Assembly (NCBI RefSeq): GCF_002102175.1
Contig: NZ_LQOX01000131.1
Span: 80,032-144,031, forward strand
DNA length: 64,000 nucleotides
Direction of reading: 5' to 3'
Source: Mycobacterium gastri
Lineage (GTDB): Bacteria > Actinomycetota > Actinomycetes > Mycobacteriales > Mycobacteriaceae
This document shows, in pieces, positions 54,635 through 63,931 of the stretch. A program made the position numbers and the translations under genes. Position 1 is the stretch's first letter; every line of letters begins with the position of its first letter. The notes under the pieces are model-generated. The model had not been told where the DNA came from, searched no databases, and worked only from the letters and a program-made list of their open reading frames with translations.

Positions 54635-55022
54635 TGGTCGGACATATCGGGCATCCGGGTCTTCCCGATATCCGGAGTTAGCCGGTGTACAGTAATGACG
54701 TTCTGGGCCGGTTCGGCCCGGGCACATGGTGCGGTCCACGTAGATCCGCGTGTCCGCTCCAGCGAGTCACTATGTATGTCCGAGGGAGCAACCCGGCCTG
54801 ATCGGGCGGTCTTCGGTAGTGGCTGCCGGGCTCCCCGGATCTGGGGAGGTCGGCCGCTTCGATCGATGGCCGTAGCCGCATTCAGGCTCTCTTTCATAAG
54901 GGACGCTCTCTCAGGGCGGCTCGCAGGTCCGTTCGGGCCCGCGGGTCAGCCCTGCGAACCCTCGGGGTTGTACGTGACAACGCGAAACAAGTTGAACAAT
55001 CCAGAGAGGGCGCGCGGACGTC
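54635..55022 (+). other. Gene-free interval and probable gpsI leader
   Basis: These 388 bases contain no supported gene. TACAGT at 54688-54693 could be a -10, which would give gpsI an mRNA leader of about 320 nt. Within it CTCCCC-GGATCT-GGGGAG (54831-54848) is a perfect 6-bp hairpin, inside further GC-rich dyads. PNPase genes elsewhere are autoregulated through structured leaders. An RNA role here is inference. Confidence 0.45.
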
Positions 55023-57317
55023 ATGTCTGTAGCTGAAATTGAAGAAGGCGTGTTCGAAGCGACCGCCACCATCGACAACGGGAGCTTCGGCACCCGCACC
55101 ATCCGGTTCGAGACCGGCCGGCTGGCCTTGCAGGCGGCCGGCGCGGTCGTCGCCTACCTCGACGAGGAGAACATGCTCCTGTCGGCGACCACCGCCAGCA
55201 AGAACCCCAAAGAACATTTCGACTTCTTCCCGCTGACCGTCGATGTCGAGGAGCGGATGTATGCGGCCGGCCGCATTCCCGGTTCGTTTTTCCGTCGTGA
55301 GGGGCGGCCCTCCACTGACGCCATCCTGACCTGCCGGCTCATCGACCGGCCACTGCGCCCGTCGTTCGTCGACGGTCTGCGCAACGAGATCCAGATCGTG
55401 GTGACGATCCTGAGCCTGGACCCCAACGATCTGTACGACGTGCTGGCGATCAACGCCGCGTCGGCCTCCACCCAGCTGGGTGGTCTGCCGTTCTCCGGGC
55501 CTATCGGCGCTGTGCGGGTGGCGTTGATCGACGGCACCTGGGTTGCGTTTCCGACCGTCGAACAGCTCGGGCGTGCGGTGTTCGACATGGTGGTCGCCGG
55601 CCGCATCGTCGGTGACGGGGGCGGCAGCCCCGAAAAAAATGACGTCGCAATCATGATGGTCGAAGCCGAGGCCACCGAAAACGTCATCGAGCTCATCGGG
55701 GGCGGCGCCGCGGCGCCAACGGAAAGCGTGGTGGCCCAGGGCCTGGAGGCAGCCAAGCCGTTCATCGCCGCGCTGTGCACCGCGCAGCAGGAACTCGCCG
55801 ACGGGTGTGGAGCTTCGGCCAGGGCGACCGGTGAATTCCCGGTGTTCCCCGACTTCGGCGACGACGTGTACTACGCGGTGTCCTCGGTGGCCACCGACGA
55901 GTTGGCGGCCGCGCTGACCATCGCCGGCAAGGCGGAACGCAATCAGCGCACCGACGAAATCAAGAGCCAGGTGCTCGAGCGGCTCGCCGACACCTACCCG
56001 GGCCGGGAGAAGGAGATCGGGGCGGCGTTCCGCGCGCTGACCAAGAAGCTGGTCCGGCAGCGCATCGTCACCGACCACTTCCGCATCGACGGCCGCGGCG
56101 TCACCGACATCCGCGCCTTGTCGGCCGAGGTCGCGGTGGTTCCGCGGGCACACGGCAGCGCGCTGTTCGAGCGCGGTGAGACCCAGATCCTCGGTGTGAC
56201 GACGCTCGACATGGTCAAGATGGCCCAGCAGATCGACTCGCTGGGCCCGGAGACGACCAAGCGCTACATGCATCACTACAACTTCCCGCCGTTCTCCACC
56301 GGCGAGACGGGCCGGGTCGGTTCGCCCAAGCGGCGCGAGATCGGCCACGGCGCGCTGGCCGAGCGAGCGCTGGTGCCGGTGCTACCCGGCGTCGAGGAGT
56401 TCCCGTACGCCATCCGCCAGGTGTCGGAGGCGCTGGGCTCCAACGGCTCGACGTCGATGGGATCGGTGTGTGCGTCCACGCTGGCGCTGCTGAACGCCGG
56501 TGTGCCGCTCAAGGCACCGGTGGCCGGCATCGCGATGGGCCTGGTCTCCGACGACATAGAGGTCGAGGGTGGGGGAACCGAGCGGCGCTTCGTCACCCTG
56601 ACCGACATCCTGGGGGCCGAAGATGCCTTCGGCGACATGGACTTCAAGGTCGCCGGGACCAAGGACTTCGTCACCGCGCTGCAGTTGGACACCAAGCTCG
56701 ACGGCATCCCGTCCCAGGTTCTGGCAGGTGCTCTCGCCCAAGCCAAAGACGCCCGGCTCACCATCTTGGAGGTCATGGCCGAGGCCATCGACCGGCCCGA
56801 CGAGATGAGCCCGTACGCGCCTCGCGTCACCACCATCAAGGTTCCGGTGGACAAGATCGGCGAGGTCATCGGTCCCAAAGGCAAGGTCATCAACGCCATC
56901 ACCGAGGAGACCGGCGCCCAGATCTCCATCGAGGATGACGGAACGGTGTTCGTCGGCGCCACCGACGGCCCCTCGGCGCAGGCCGCCATCGACCGCATCA
57001 ACGCCATCGCCAACCCCCAGTTGCCGACGGTAGGTGAGCGGTTCCTCGGAACAGTAGTCAAGACAACCGATTTCGGTGCCTTCGTGTCATTGCTGCCCGG
57101 GCGCGACGGCCTGGTGCACATCTCCAAGCTCGGCAAGGGCAAGCGCATCGCGAAGGTCGAGGACGTGGTCAACGTCGGCGACAAGCTGCGCGTGGAGATC
57201 GCCGATATCGACAAGCGTGGCAAGATCTCGCTCGTCTTGGTGGCCGAGGAAGACTCCGCCAATGCGGCCGCCGGAGCCCCTGCAGCGCCAGCCGATGCCG
57301 CGACGGCCAGCAGCTGA
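55023..57317 (+). CDS. gpsI: Polynucleotide phosphorylase
   Basis: PNPase (764 residues; named GpsI in mycobacteria) degrades RNA from the 3' end by phosphorolysis. Two RNase PH-like domains are separated by a helical domain. The catalytic second domain includes RAHGSALFERGETQ and GSNGSTSMGSVCASTLALL, then a KH domain (VPVDKIGEVIGPKGKVIN, about 616-633) and an S1 domain (FLGTVVKTTDFGAFVSLLPG). AGAGAGGG precedes the ATG. It overlaps pepR by 23 bp. Confidence 0.96.
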   Translation: MSVAEIEEGVFEATATIDNGSFGTRTIRFETGRLALQAAGAVVAYLDEENMLLSATTASKNPKEHFDFFPLTVDVEERMYAAGRIPGSFFRREGRPSTDAILTCRLIDRPLRPSFVDGLRNEIQIVVTILSLDPNDLYDVLAINAASASTQLGGLPFSGPIGAVRVALIDGTWVAFPTVEQLGRAVFDMVVAGRIVGDGGGSPEKNDVAIMMVEAEATENVIELIGGGAAAPTESVVAQGLEAAKPFIAALCTAQQELADGCGASARATGEFPVFPDFGDDVYYAVSSVATDELAAALTIAGKAERNQRTDEIKSQVLERLADTYPGREKEIGAAFRALTKKLVRQRIVTDHFRIDGRGVTDIRALSAEVAVVPRAHGSALFERGETQILGVTTLDMVKMAQQIDSLGPETTKRYMHHYNFPPFSTGETGRVGSPKRREIGHGALAERALVPVLPGVEEFPYAIRQVSEALGSNGSTSMGSVCASTLALLNAGVPLKAPVAGIAMGLVSDDIEVEGGGTERRFVTLTDILGAEDAFGDMDFKVAGTKDFVTALQLDTKLDGIPSQVLAGALAQAKDARLTILEVMAEAIDRPDEMSPYAPRVTTIKVPVDKIGEVIGPKGKVINAITEETGAQISIEDDGTVFVGATDGPSAQAAIDRINAIANPQLPTVGERFLGTVVKTTDFGAFVSLLPGRDGLVHISKLGKGKRIAKVEDVVNVGDKLRVEIADIDKRGKISLVLVAEEDSANAAAGAPAAPADAATASS

Positions 57318-58611
57318 GCCAGCGGCGGCCCAGGCGGTGCGCCGCACGACACTGCCGGGCGGTCTGCGCGTCGTTACCGAATACTTGCCGTCGGTGCGTT
57401 CGGCGTCGGTCGGGCTCTGGATCGGCGTGGGATCGCGCGACGAGGGCGCCACGGTTGCCGGCGCCGCGCACTTCCTTGAACACCTGCTGTTCAAGTCGAC
57501 GCCCACCCGCACCGCCGTGGACATTGCGCAGGCAATGGACGCCGTCGGTGGCGAGCTGAACGCGTTCACCGCCAAGGAGCACACCTGCTACTACGCCCAT
57601 GTGCTCGACAGTGACCTGTCACTGGCCATGGATCTGGTCTCCGATGTGGTACTCAACGGGCGCTGCGCCGCCGACGATGTCGAGCTGGAACGCGACGTCG
57701 TCCTCGAGGAGATCGCGATGCGCGACGACGATCCCGAGGACGCGCTGGCGGACCTGTTCCTCTCGGCGTTGTTCGGCGACCACCCGGTGGGCCGGCCGGT
57801 GATCGGCACCGCCCAATCCGTATCGGCGATGACCAGAGCCCAACTGCAGTCGTTTCACGTGCGGCGCTACACACCGGAGCGAATGGTCCTCGCGGTGGCC
57901 GGCAACGTCGATCACGGCGAGGTGGTCGCATTGGTGCGCGAACACTTCGGGCCGCGGTTGGTCCGCGGGCGCCAGCCCGTCGCACCACGCAAGGGTGCCG
58001 GCCGGGTGAACGGGATGCCCGGGTTGACGCTGGCCGAGCGCGACGCCGAGCAGACGCACGTCTCGCTGGGCATCCGCACGCCCGGACGCGGCTGGCAGCA
58101 CCGGTGGGCGCTGTCGGTACTGCACACCGCGTTGGGCGGCGGCCTGAGCTCGCGGCTGTTCCAGGAGATCCGCGAGGCCCGCGGGCTGGCCTACTCGGTC
58201 TACTCCGCGCTGGACATTTTCGCCGACAGCGGCGCACTGTCGGTGTATGCGGCCTGCCTGCCCGAACGTTTCGCCGAGGTGATGCGAGTGACCGCCGACG
58301 TGCTGGAATCGGTGGCACGTGACGGCATCACCGAGGCCGAGTGCCGGATCGCCAAGGGCTCGTTGCGCGGCGGACTGGTGCTGGGCCTGGAAGATTCCAG
58401 CTCACGGATGAGCCGCATCGGTCGCAGCGAATTGAACTACGGCAAACACCGCAGCATCGAGCACACCCTGCAGCAAATCGAGCGGGTCACCGTCGAGGAG
58501 GTCAACATGGTGGCCCGCCGGCTGCTGGGCAAACGCTACGGCGCTGCCGTTCTGGGTCCCTATGGCTCGAAACGACAGCTGCCGCAACAACTTCGAGCGA
58601 TGGTAAATTAA
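57295..58611 (+). CDS. pepR: M16 family zinc protease PepR
   Basis: PepR (438 residues) is a mitochondrial-processing-peptidase-like M16B zinc protease. The inverted zinc motif is HFLEH with H59, E62 and H63, the distal glutamate lies in the VELERDVVLEEIAM stretch, and the second half has GLSSRLFQEIREARGLAYSVYS. The ATG at 57295, overlapping gpsI, gives the M. tuberculosis length. The longer frame from 57076 is gpsI read out of frame. Confidence 0.93.
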   Translation: MPRRPAAEPAAAQAVRRTTLPGGLRVVTEYLPSVRSASVGLWIGVGSRDEGATVAGAAHFLEHLLFKSTPTRTAVDIAQAMDAVGGELNAFTAKEHTCYYAHVLDSDLSLAMDLVSDVVLNGRCAADDVELERDVVLEEIAMRDDDPEDALADLFLSALFGDHPVGRPVIGTAQSVSAMTRAQLQSFHVRRYTPERMVLAVAGNVDHGEVVALVREHFGPRLVRGRQPVAPRKGAGRVNGMPGLTLAERDAEQTHVSLGIRTPGRGWQHRWALSVLHTALGGGLSSRLFQEIREARGLAYSVYSALDIFADSGALSVYAACLPERFAEVMRVTADVLESVARDGITEAECRIAKGSLRGGLVLGLEDSSSRMSRIGRSELNYGKHRSIEHTLQQIERVTVEEVNMVARRLLGKRYGAAVLGPYGSKRQLPQQLRAMVN

Positions 58612-58615
58612 CCCG

Positions 58616-59650
58616 ATGGTGCTGGGCTTCTGGGACATCGCGGTACCCATCGTTGGTGCGCCGATGGCCGGCGGGCCGGGCACACCGGCCTTGGCCGCGG
58701 CGGTGTCGAATGCCGGCGGGCTGGGCTTCGTCGCCGGCGGTTATATCAGTGCGGACAAGTTTGCCGACGACATCGCCGCCGCGCGCGCCGCCACCACGGG
58801 TCCGATCGGGGCGAACCTGTTTGTGCCCCAGCCCAGCGTCGCCGACTGGCTGCAGCTGGAGTACTACGCAGAAGAGCTCGAAGAGGTCGCCGAGTACTAC
58901 CGCTGTGAGGTCGGCCAGCCGATCCACGGCGACGACGACGACTGGCACCGCAAACTCGAAGTGCTGGCCGACGTCCGCCCGGAGGTGGTGTCCTTCACTT
59001 TCGGCGCACCGCCGCCGGATGTCATTCGCCGGCTGAGTGCGCTGGGATTGCTGGTGTCGGTCACCGTGACGTCAGCCTATGAAGCCGGGGTGGCCATCGC
59101 GGCCGGCGCCGACAGCCTGGTAGTGCAGGGCCCGGCCGCCGGCGGGCATCGCGGCACTTTCGCACCGGACATGGAACCGGGGGAGGAGTCGTTGCACCAG
59201 CTGCTCGACCGGATCGGCAACGCACACGAGGTGCCGCTGATCGCCGCGGGCGGTCTGGGCACCGCCGAGGACGTTGCGGCGGTCCTGCGCAGGGGAGCGG
59301 TCGCCGCGCAGGTCGGCACCGCGCTGATGCTCGCCGACGAAGCGGGGACCAACCCGGCACACCGGGTCGCGCTGAAGAACCCGGAGTTCGACTCCACCCT
59401 GGTCACGCGGGCATTCTCCGGCCGGTACGCCCGTGGGCTGGCGAACAACTTCACCCGACTGCTCGATCATGTCGCGCCGCTGGGCTACCCCGAGGTCAAC
59501 CAGATGACCAAGCCGATACGCGCGGCAGCGGTCGCGGCGGACGACCCGCACGGGACCAACCTCTGGGCGGGCACGGCCTACCGTCAGGCCCGGCCGGGCC
59601 CGGCGGCCGACATCGTCGCGTCGTTGGCTCCCGACTTGCGAATGCTGTAG
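58616..59650 (+). CDS. Nitronate monooxygenase-like flavoprotein
   Basis: The 344-residue FMN-dependent TIM-barrel protein is of the 2-nitropropane dioxygenase/nitronate monooxygenase family, counterpart of Rv2781c. Visible motifs are PIVGAPMAGGPGTPALAAA (about 10-28), VQGPAAGGHRG (about 163-173) and IAAGGLGTAEDVAAVLRRGA (about 206-225). The true substrate is unknown; related enzymes detoxify propionate-3-nitronate. It begins four bases after pepR. Confidence 0.88.
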   Translation: MVLGFWDIAVPIVGAPMAGGPGTPALAAAVSNAGGLGFVAGGYISADKFADDIAAARAATTGPIGANLFVPQPSVADWLQLEYYAEELEEVAEYYRCEVGQPIHGDDDDWHRKLEVLADVRPEVVSFTFGAPPPDVIRRLSALGLLVSVTVTSAYEAGVAIAAGADSLVVQGPAAGGHRGTFAPDMEPGEESLHQLLDRIGNAHEVPLIAAGGLGTAEDVAAVLRRGAVAAQVGTALMLADEAGTNPAHRVALKNPEFDSTLVTRAFSGRYARGLANNFTRLLDHVAPLGYPEVNQMTKPIRAAAVAADDPHGTNLWAGTAYRQARPGPAADIVASLAPDLRML

Positions 59651-59655
59651 CGCTA

Positions 59656-60567
59656 TTGCGTAATGGATTGGGCGCGTTGGTATTCGACGTGTTCGCGAGG
59701 TGCGCTGCTGTCGGTGGCCCGGGGCTGGAGGCACGCGAGGTCGAGTTCGACTGGGCGCGTTTGCCGTTCCACTATGTGCCGAACGAGCCGTTGGCCACCC
59801 ACTTCATGAATGTCCTGCACCTGCTGCTGCCGGCCGGCGAGGAGTTCTTCGTCAAGGTGTTCAAGAAGACGCTGCCGCTGATCAAGGACGATCAACTGCG
59901 ACGCGACGTACAGGGATTCATCGGGCAAGAGGCGATGCATTCGCAAGCACACTCCGGCGTGTTGGCCCACTTCGATGCCCGGGGCGTGGCCGTGACGGCG
60001 TTCACCGATCAGATCAGCTGGCTGTTCGAGAAGCTGTTGGCCGACAAACCGCGGAAAAGCCTACGCAGACAGCACAACTGGTTGCTGGAGCAGGTCTCGT
60101 TCATCTCGGCGATCGAGCACTACACCGCTGTCTTGGGCGAATGGATTTTGAACTCCCCGCAGCTCGACGCCGTCGGCGCTGATCCGGTGATGCTGGACAT
60201 GCTGCGGTGGCATGGCGCAGAAGAGGTCGAGCACAAGGCGGTGGCCTTCGACACCATGAAGCATCTACACGCCGGATATTGGCGGCAGGTGCGCGCCCAA
60301 CTTGCCGTCACCCCGGTGCTGTTGCTGTTGTGGATCCGCGGAGTGCGGTTCATGTACTCGGTGGATCCCTACCTGCCGCCGGGTATCAAGCCGCGTTGGC
60401 GCGACTACCTCGACTCGGCGCGCCGGAGTTTGCTGCCGGGCCCGTGGCGATTGCTGCGGGTCGTCGGTCACTACTATCGGCCGCGTTTTCACCCGTCGCA
60501 GCTGGGCGGACTGGAGCGGGCGGTCGATTACCTGGCCGTCTCATCCGCTGCCCGGGCGTCGCACTGA
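59656..60567 (+). CDS. Metal-dependent hydrolase (PF10118-type di-iron protein)
   Basis: The 303-residue helical protein has carboxylate/histidine motifs of the PF10118 family: PAGEEFFVKVFKK, FIGQEAMHSQAH, ISAIEHYT and HGAEEVEHKAVAFD. Together these suggest a ferritin-like di-iron centre. Such proteins accompany ferredoxin reductases in actinobacteria. The start is uncertain: the TTG at 59656 is the first in frame and no good ribosome site is seen. It lies directly before a reductase gene and may form a redox pair with it. Confidence 0.75.
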   Translation: MRNGLGALVFDVFARCAAVGGPGLEAREVEFDWARLPFHYVPNEPLATHFMNVLHLLLPAGEEFFVKVFKKTLPLIKDDQLRRDVQGFIGQEAMHSQAHSGVLAHFDARGVAVTAFTDQISWLFEKLLADKPRKSLRRQHNWLLEQVSFISAIEHYTAVLGEWILNSPQLDAVGADPVMLDMLRWHGAEEVEHKAVAFDTMKHLHAGYWRQVRAQLAVTPVLLLLWIRGVRFMYSVDPYLPPGIKPRWRDYLDSARRSLLPGPWRLLRVVGHYYRPRFHPSQLGGLERAVDYLAVSSAARASH

Positions 60568-60571
60568 CCGG

Positions 60572-61695
60572 ATGGTGGACCCGGCGGTGATTCGGAGATA
60601 CGCGCGGTCGAATATCAGTGTGCCGGAAGGCATTTGGTCCAGTAGGCCCGCCGATTTGTACGACAGTAGCCGGCGGGACCGGTTTGCCACGGCGTTGTGG
60701 GGTGTCCGCACGCTGTTGGGCGGGTTCGCGTCAGCCTCGCGCTGGGACCCGTCGCGGGTCAGCCCGGTGCGCCGGACACGTCTGGCGACGGTCGTCGGAC
60801 GCGAACTCGTGGCGCCCGACGTGGTGGCGCTGACCCTGGCCGACCCGGACGGCGGATTGCTGTCGCCCTGGACACCCGGCGGTCACATCGACGTGCACCT
60901 GCCCTCGGGCCGGCGCCGGCAGTACTCGCTGTGCGGGCGGCCCTGGCGCCGCACGGAATACCGCATCGCCATCCGGCGCATCGCCGACGGGGGCGGTGGT
61001 TCGGTGGAGATGCACGAGGCCTACGCCGTCGGTGACCCGCTTGTCTTCGAAGGGCCCCACAACGCGTTCTATCTCGGAACGGCCGAGCCCGACCTGCTTT
61101 TCGTGATCGGTGGCATCGGAGTGACGCCGATTCTGCCGATGATCCAGGCGGCTCAGCAGCGCGGAACCCGTTGGCGGGCCGTCTATGCCGGCCGAAGCCG
61201 AGACCAGATGCCGCTGCTGGGCGAGGTCGTGTCGGTGGCATCGGAGCGGGTGATGGTGTGGGCCGACGACGAGCACGGCCGCTTTCCCTCCGTCGATGAC
61301 CTCTTGGGAGGCGCCGGGCCGACGACGGCCGTTTACGTGTGCGGGCCGACCCCCATGCTGGAGGCGGTACGCGCGGCCCGTGCGCGGCACGCCCACGCAC
61401 CGCTGCACTACGAGCGGTTCAGCCCGCCGCCGGTTGTTGACGGAATCCATTCGAGCTGGAACTCGGGCGGTCGGGGACTGTGCTGAGCGTTCCGGCGAAC
61501 CGGACGGCGCTGGACGTCATGCGCGACAGCGACCCGACCACCACGTACTCGTGCCAGCAGGGTTTCTGCGGCACGTGCAAGGTCAAAGTCCTTGCCGGAC
61601 AAGTGGATCACCGCGGCCGGGCAGGTCAAGCCGACGACGAGATGCTGGTGTGCGTGTCCCGGGCGAAGAGCGGCCGGGTGGTCATCGACGTCTGA
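60572..61695 (+). pseudogene. Flavin/ferredoxin reductase (PDR-type) split by a one-base frameshift
   Basis: From the ATG at 60572 the frame encodes the FAD domain (RQYSLCG at about 112-118) and the NAD domain (VIGGIGVTPILPMIQAA, VYVCGPTPMLEAV) and then stops at 61486 after PPPVVDG. The expected [2Fe-2S] domain is in the neighbouring frame: PFELELGRSGTVLSVPANRT, then CQQGFCGTCKV and MLVCVSRAK to the stop at 61695. The full 1124 bp is one base short of a multiple of three. An ATCCCA written ATCCA at 61445-61449 would do it. True mutation or sequencing error; if true, an electron-transfer domain is lost. Confidence 0.8.
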
Positions 61696-61787
61696 CGGGT
61701 AGGTCCGACGCGCCAAGTTTTCGTAGAGGGGACTGTGCTTTTACTGCGGCGGCCGCCTATCATTCGTACCCAAGGAGGACCGCTGAG

Positions 61788-62819
61788 ATGGCCAAGCCGC
61801 CGCTGTCGATGAGGCCGACCGGATGGTTTCAGGTCGCCTGGTGCGACGAAATCGGCGTCGGTGACGTCCTCCGGATGAAGTACTTCGACCAGGAGATGGT
61901 CGCCTGGCGCGCCGAGTCCGGCCGGCTGACCGTGATGAACGCCTACTGCGAACACCTCGGCGCCCACCTCGGTTACGGCGGCAAGGTCGTCGGCGAGGTG
62001 CTGCAGTGTCCCTTCCACGGCTGGCAGTGGAATCGGCAGGGCCGCAACGTGTGCATCCCGTATCAGGACCGGCCCAACCGCGGGCGGCGCATTGCCACCT
62101 ATCCCGTGGTCGAGCGCAACGAGTCGGTGTACATCTGGCACGACGTCGAGGGCCGCGAACCGTTCTTCGACGCACCGGATGTGTTCGCCAGCTTCGACGA
62201 TGGTGCCGCCGCGGACTACTACCCGCAGCAGCGGTTGTACCGGCCGGGGCTGGAGCTCCATCCGCAGTATGTGCTCGAAAACGGCGTGGATTTCGCGCAT
62301 TTCAAGTACGTGCACAACACTCCCATCGTGCCGGTCTTCACCCGGCACGACTTCGCCGAGCCGGTGTCCTTCGTCGACTTCACCATCACTTTCGAAGGTG
62401 CCGACGGTCAGCGGATCGAGGACGTCAACAGCGGCGTACAGGCCGTCAACGGCGGCTTGGGAGTTGCGGTGACCAAGAGCTGGGGCATGGTCGACAACCG
62501 CACCATCTCCGCGATCACGCCGGTGAACGAATCCACCTCTGATGTCCGGTTCATGGTCTACATCGGCCGGACGGCGGGTAAGGATCCGGCCCGCGCCGAA
62601 CTCAAGGCGCGGCAGTTCGGGCAGGAAGTGATCCGGCAGTTCGAGCAGGACATCGACATCTGGGCTCACCAGCGCTACTCCGACCGACCCGCACTGACCC
62701 CCGACGAGTTCCAGGGTTTCACCGCAATCCGCACCTGGGCCAAGCAGTTCTATCCGAACGGTCGCGGCGGCAGCACTGCCGACGGGCACGCAACATCGCG
62801 GACAGGGGGACGCCAATGA
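61788..62819 (+). CDS. Rieske non-heme iron oxygenase (KshA-like)
   Basis: The 343-residue oxygenase has the Rieske ligands C54, H56, C74 and H77 (CEHLGAH ... CPFHGWQW) and the mononuclear iron site D168, H171, H176 (DFAHFKYVH). That layout is shared with 3-ketosteroid 9-alpha-hydroxylase KshA and other small Rieske monooxygenases. The substrate is unknown but a steroid or cyclic lipid is plausible. A strong AAGGAGGA precedes the ATG. The upstream reductase gene could supply electrons if it is intact. It overlaps the next gene by ATGA. Confidence 0.88.
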   Translation: MAKPPLSMRPTGWFQVAWCDEIGVGDVLRMKYFDQEMVAWRAESGRLTVMNAYCEHLGAHLGYGGKVVGEVLQCPFHGWQWNRQGRNVCIPYQDRPNRGRRIATYPVVERNESVYIWHDVEGREPFFDAPDVFASFDDGAAADYYPQQRLYRPGLELHPQYVLENGVDFAHFKYVHNTPIVPVFTRHDFAEPVSFVDFTITFEGADGQRIEDVNSGVQAVNGGLGVAVTKSWGMVDNRTISAITPVNESTSDVRFMVYIGRTAGKDPARAELKARQFGQEVIRQFEQDIDIWAHQRYSDRPALTPDEFQGFTAIRTWAKQFYPNGRGGSTADGHATSRTGGRQ

Positions 62820-63904
62820 ATGCCCAGGTTCGCCCGATCCGCGTCTTTCAGGTCGCCACCGGCAACGTCGGTCGCGAGATGATCAGGCGACTGCAGACGC
62901 GGCCGGACCTGGAACTGGTGGGAGTGCATTGCTACTCGCCCGAAAAGGTCGGCGCCGACGCGGGCGAACTCGCCGGTATCGGGCCCATCGGCGTCACGGC
63001 CACCGGCAGCGTCGACGACATCATCGCGGCCAAGCCGGACGTGCTGACCTTCCACGGGGTGTTTCCCGACGAGGACCTGTACGTGAAAGTGCTTGCGGCC
63101 GGGATCAATGTCGTCACCACCGCCGACTGGATCACCGGGTGGCACCGCGACCATAACCATCCGCATCCGTCCGGCAAGCCGGTTACCCAGCTGTTGGCAG
63201 CGGCCTGCGAGGAGGGCGGTGCGACGTTCTACGGCACGGGCATGAACCCGGGCCTGAACCAGATCCTCGGGGTGGTGTGTTCGGCCGACGTCGCCGAGAT
63301 CGAGAACATCACCACCATCGAGTCCGTCGACGTGTCCTGCCATCACTCCAAACAGACCTGGATCGAAGTCGGCTATGGCCAACCGGTCGACGACCCGGAA
63401 ATCCCGGCGAAGCTGGAAAAGTACACCAGGGTCTTCGCCGACAGCGTGCTGATGATGGCCGACTGCTTCGACCTGCCGCTTGACGAGGTTGCGTTCAGCT
63501 ACGAACTGGGAGCCTGCACCAAAGACGTCGACCTGGGCTGGTACACGCTGCCGAAAGGCTCGGTGGGCGGCAGTTACATCAAATACCGGGGCATGGTCGA
63601 AGGGGTGGCGCGGGTCGAGACACACCTGGAGTGGCAGATGACTCCGCATACCGACCCGAGTTGGAAGATCAAGGGCTGCTACATCACTCAGATCCAGGGT
63701 GATCCGTGTGTCTATAACAAGCACCTGATCTTCCCGAAGCCCGGCGTCGATTTGTCCAACCCGGACAACTTCGCCTCCATCGGCATGACGGTCACCGGAA
63801 TGCCGGCGCTCAACGCGATCACGTCGGTGGTCGCGGCGCCGCCCGGCCTGATCACCAGCGCCGACATTCCATTACGGGGGTTTGCCGGTCGATTCAAAAA
63901 GTAG
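62816..63904 (+). CDS. DHDPR-like NAD(P)-dependent dehydrogenase
   Basis: The 362-residue protein has an N-terminal Rossmann fold (VFQVATGNVGREMIRRL, about 9-25) and a GTGMNPGLNQILG motif (about 141-153) typical of dihydrodipicolinate-reductase-like proteins of mycobacteria. Relatives include amine/diaminopimelate-type dehydrogenases and many uncharacterised enzymes. It is translationally coupled to the Rieske oxygenase, so it probably acts on the same pathway, perhaps oxidising a hydroxylated product. That is inference. Confidence 0.8.
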   Translation: MNAQVRPIRVFQVATGNVGREMIRRLQTRPDLELVGVHCYSPEKVGADAGELAGIGPIGVTATGSVDDIIAAKPDVLTFHGVFPDEDLYVKVLAAGINVVTTADWITGWHRDHNHPHPSGKPVTQLLAAACEEGGATFYGTGMNPGLNQILGVVCSADVAEIENITTIESVDVSCHHSKQTWIEVGYGQPVDDPEIPAKLEKYTRVFADSVLMMADCFDLPLDEVAFSYELGACTKDVDLGWYTLPKGSVGGSYIKYRGMVEGVARVETHLEWQMTPHTDPSWKIKGCYITQIQGDPCVYNKHLIFPKPGVDLSNPDNFASIGMTVTGMPALNAITSVVAAPPGLITSADIPLRGFAGRFKK

Positions 63905-63931
63905 CCCGGTCAAGGGGCGCGGCGAAGGTTT

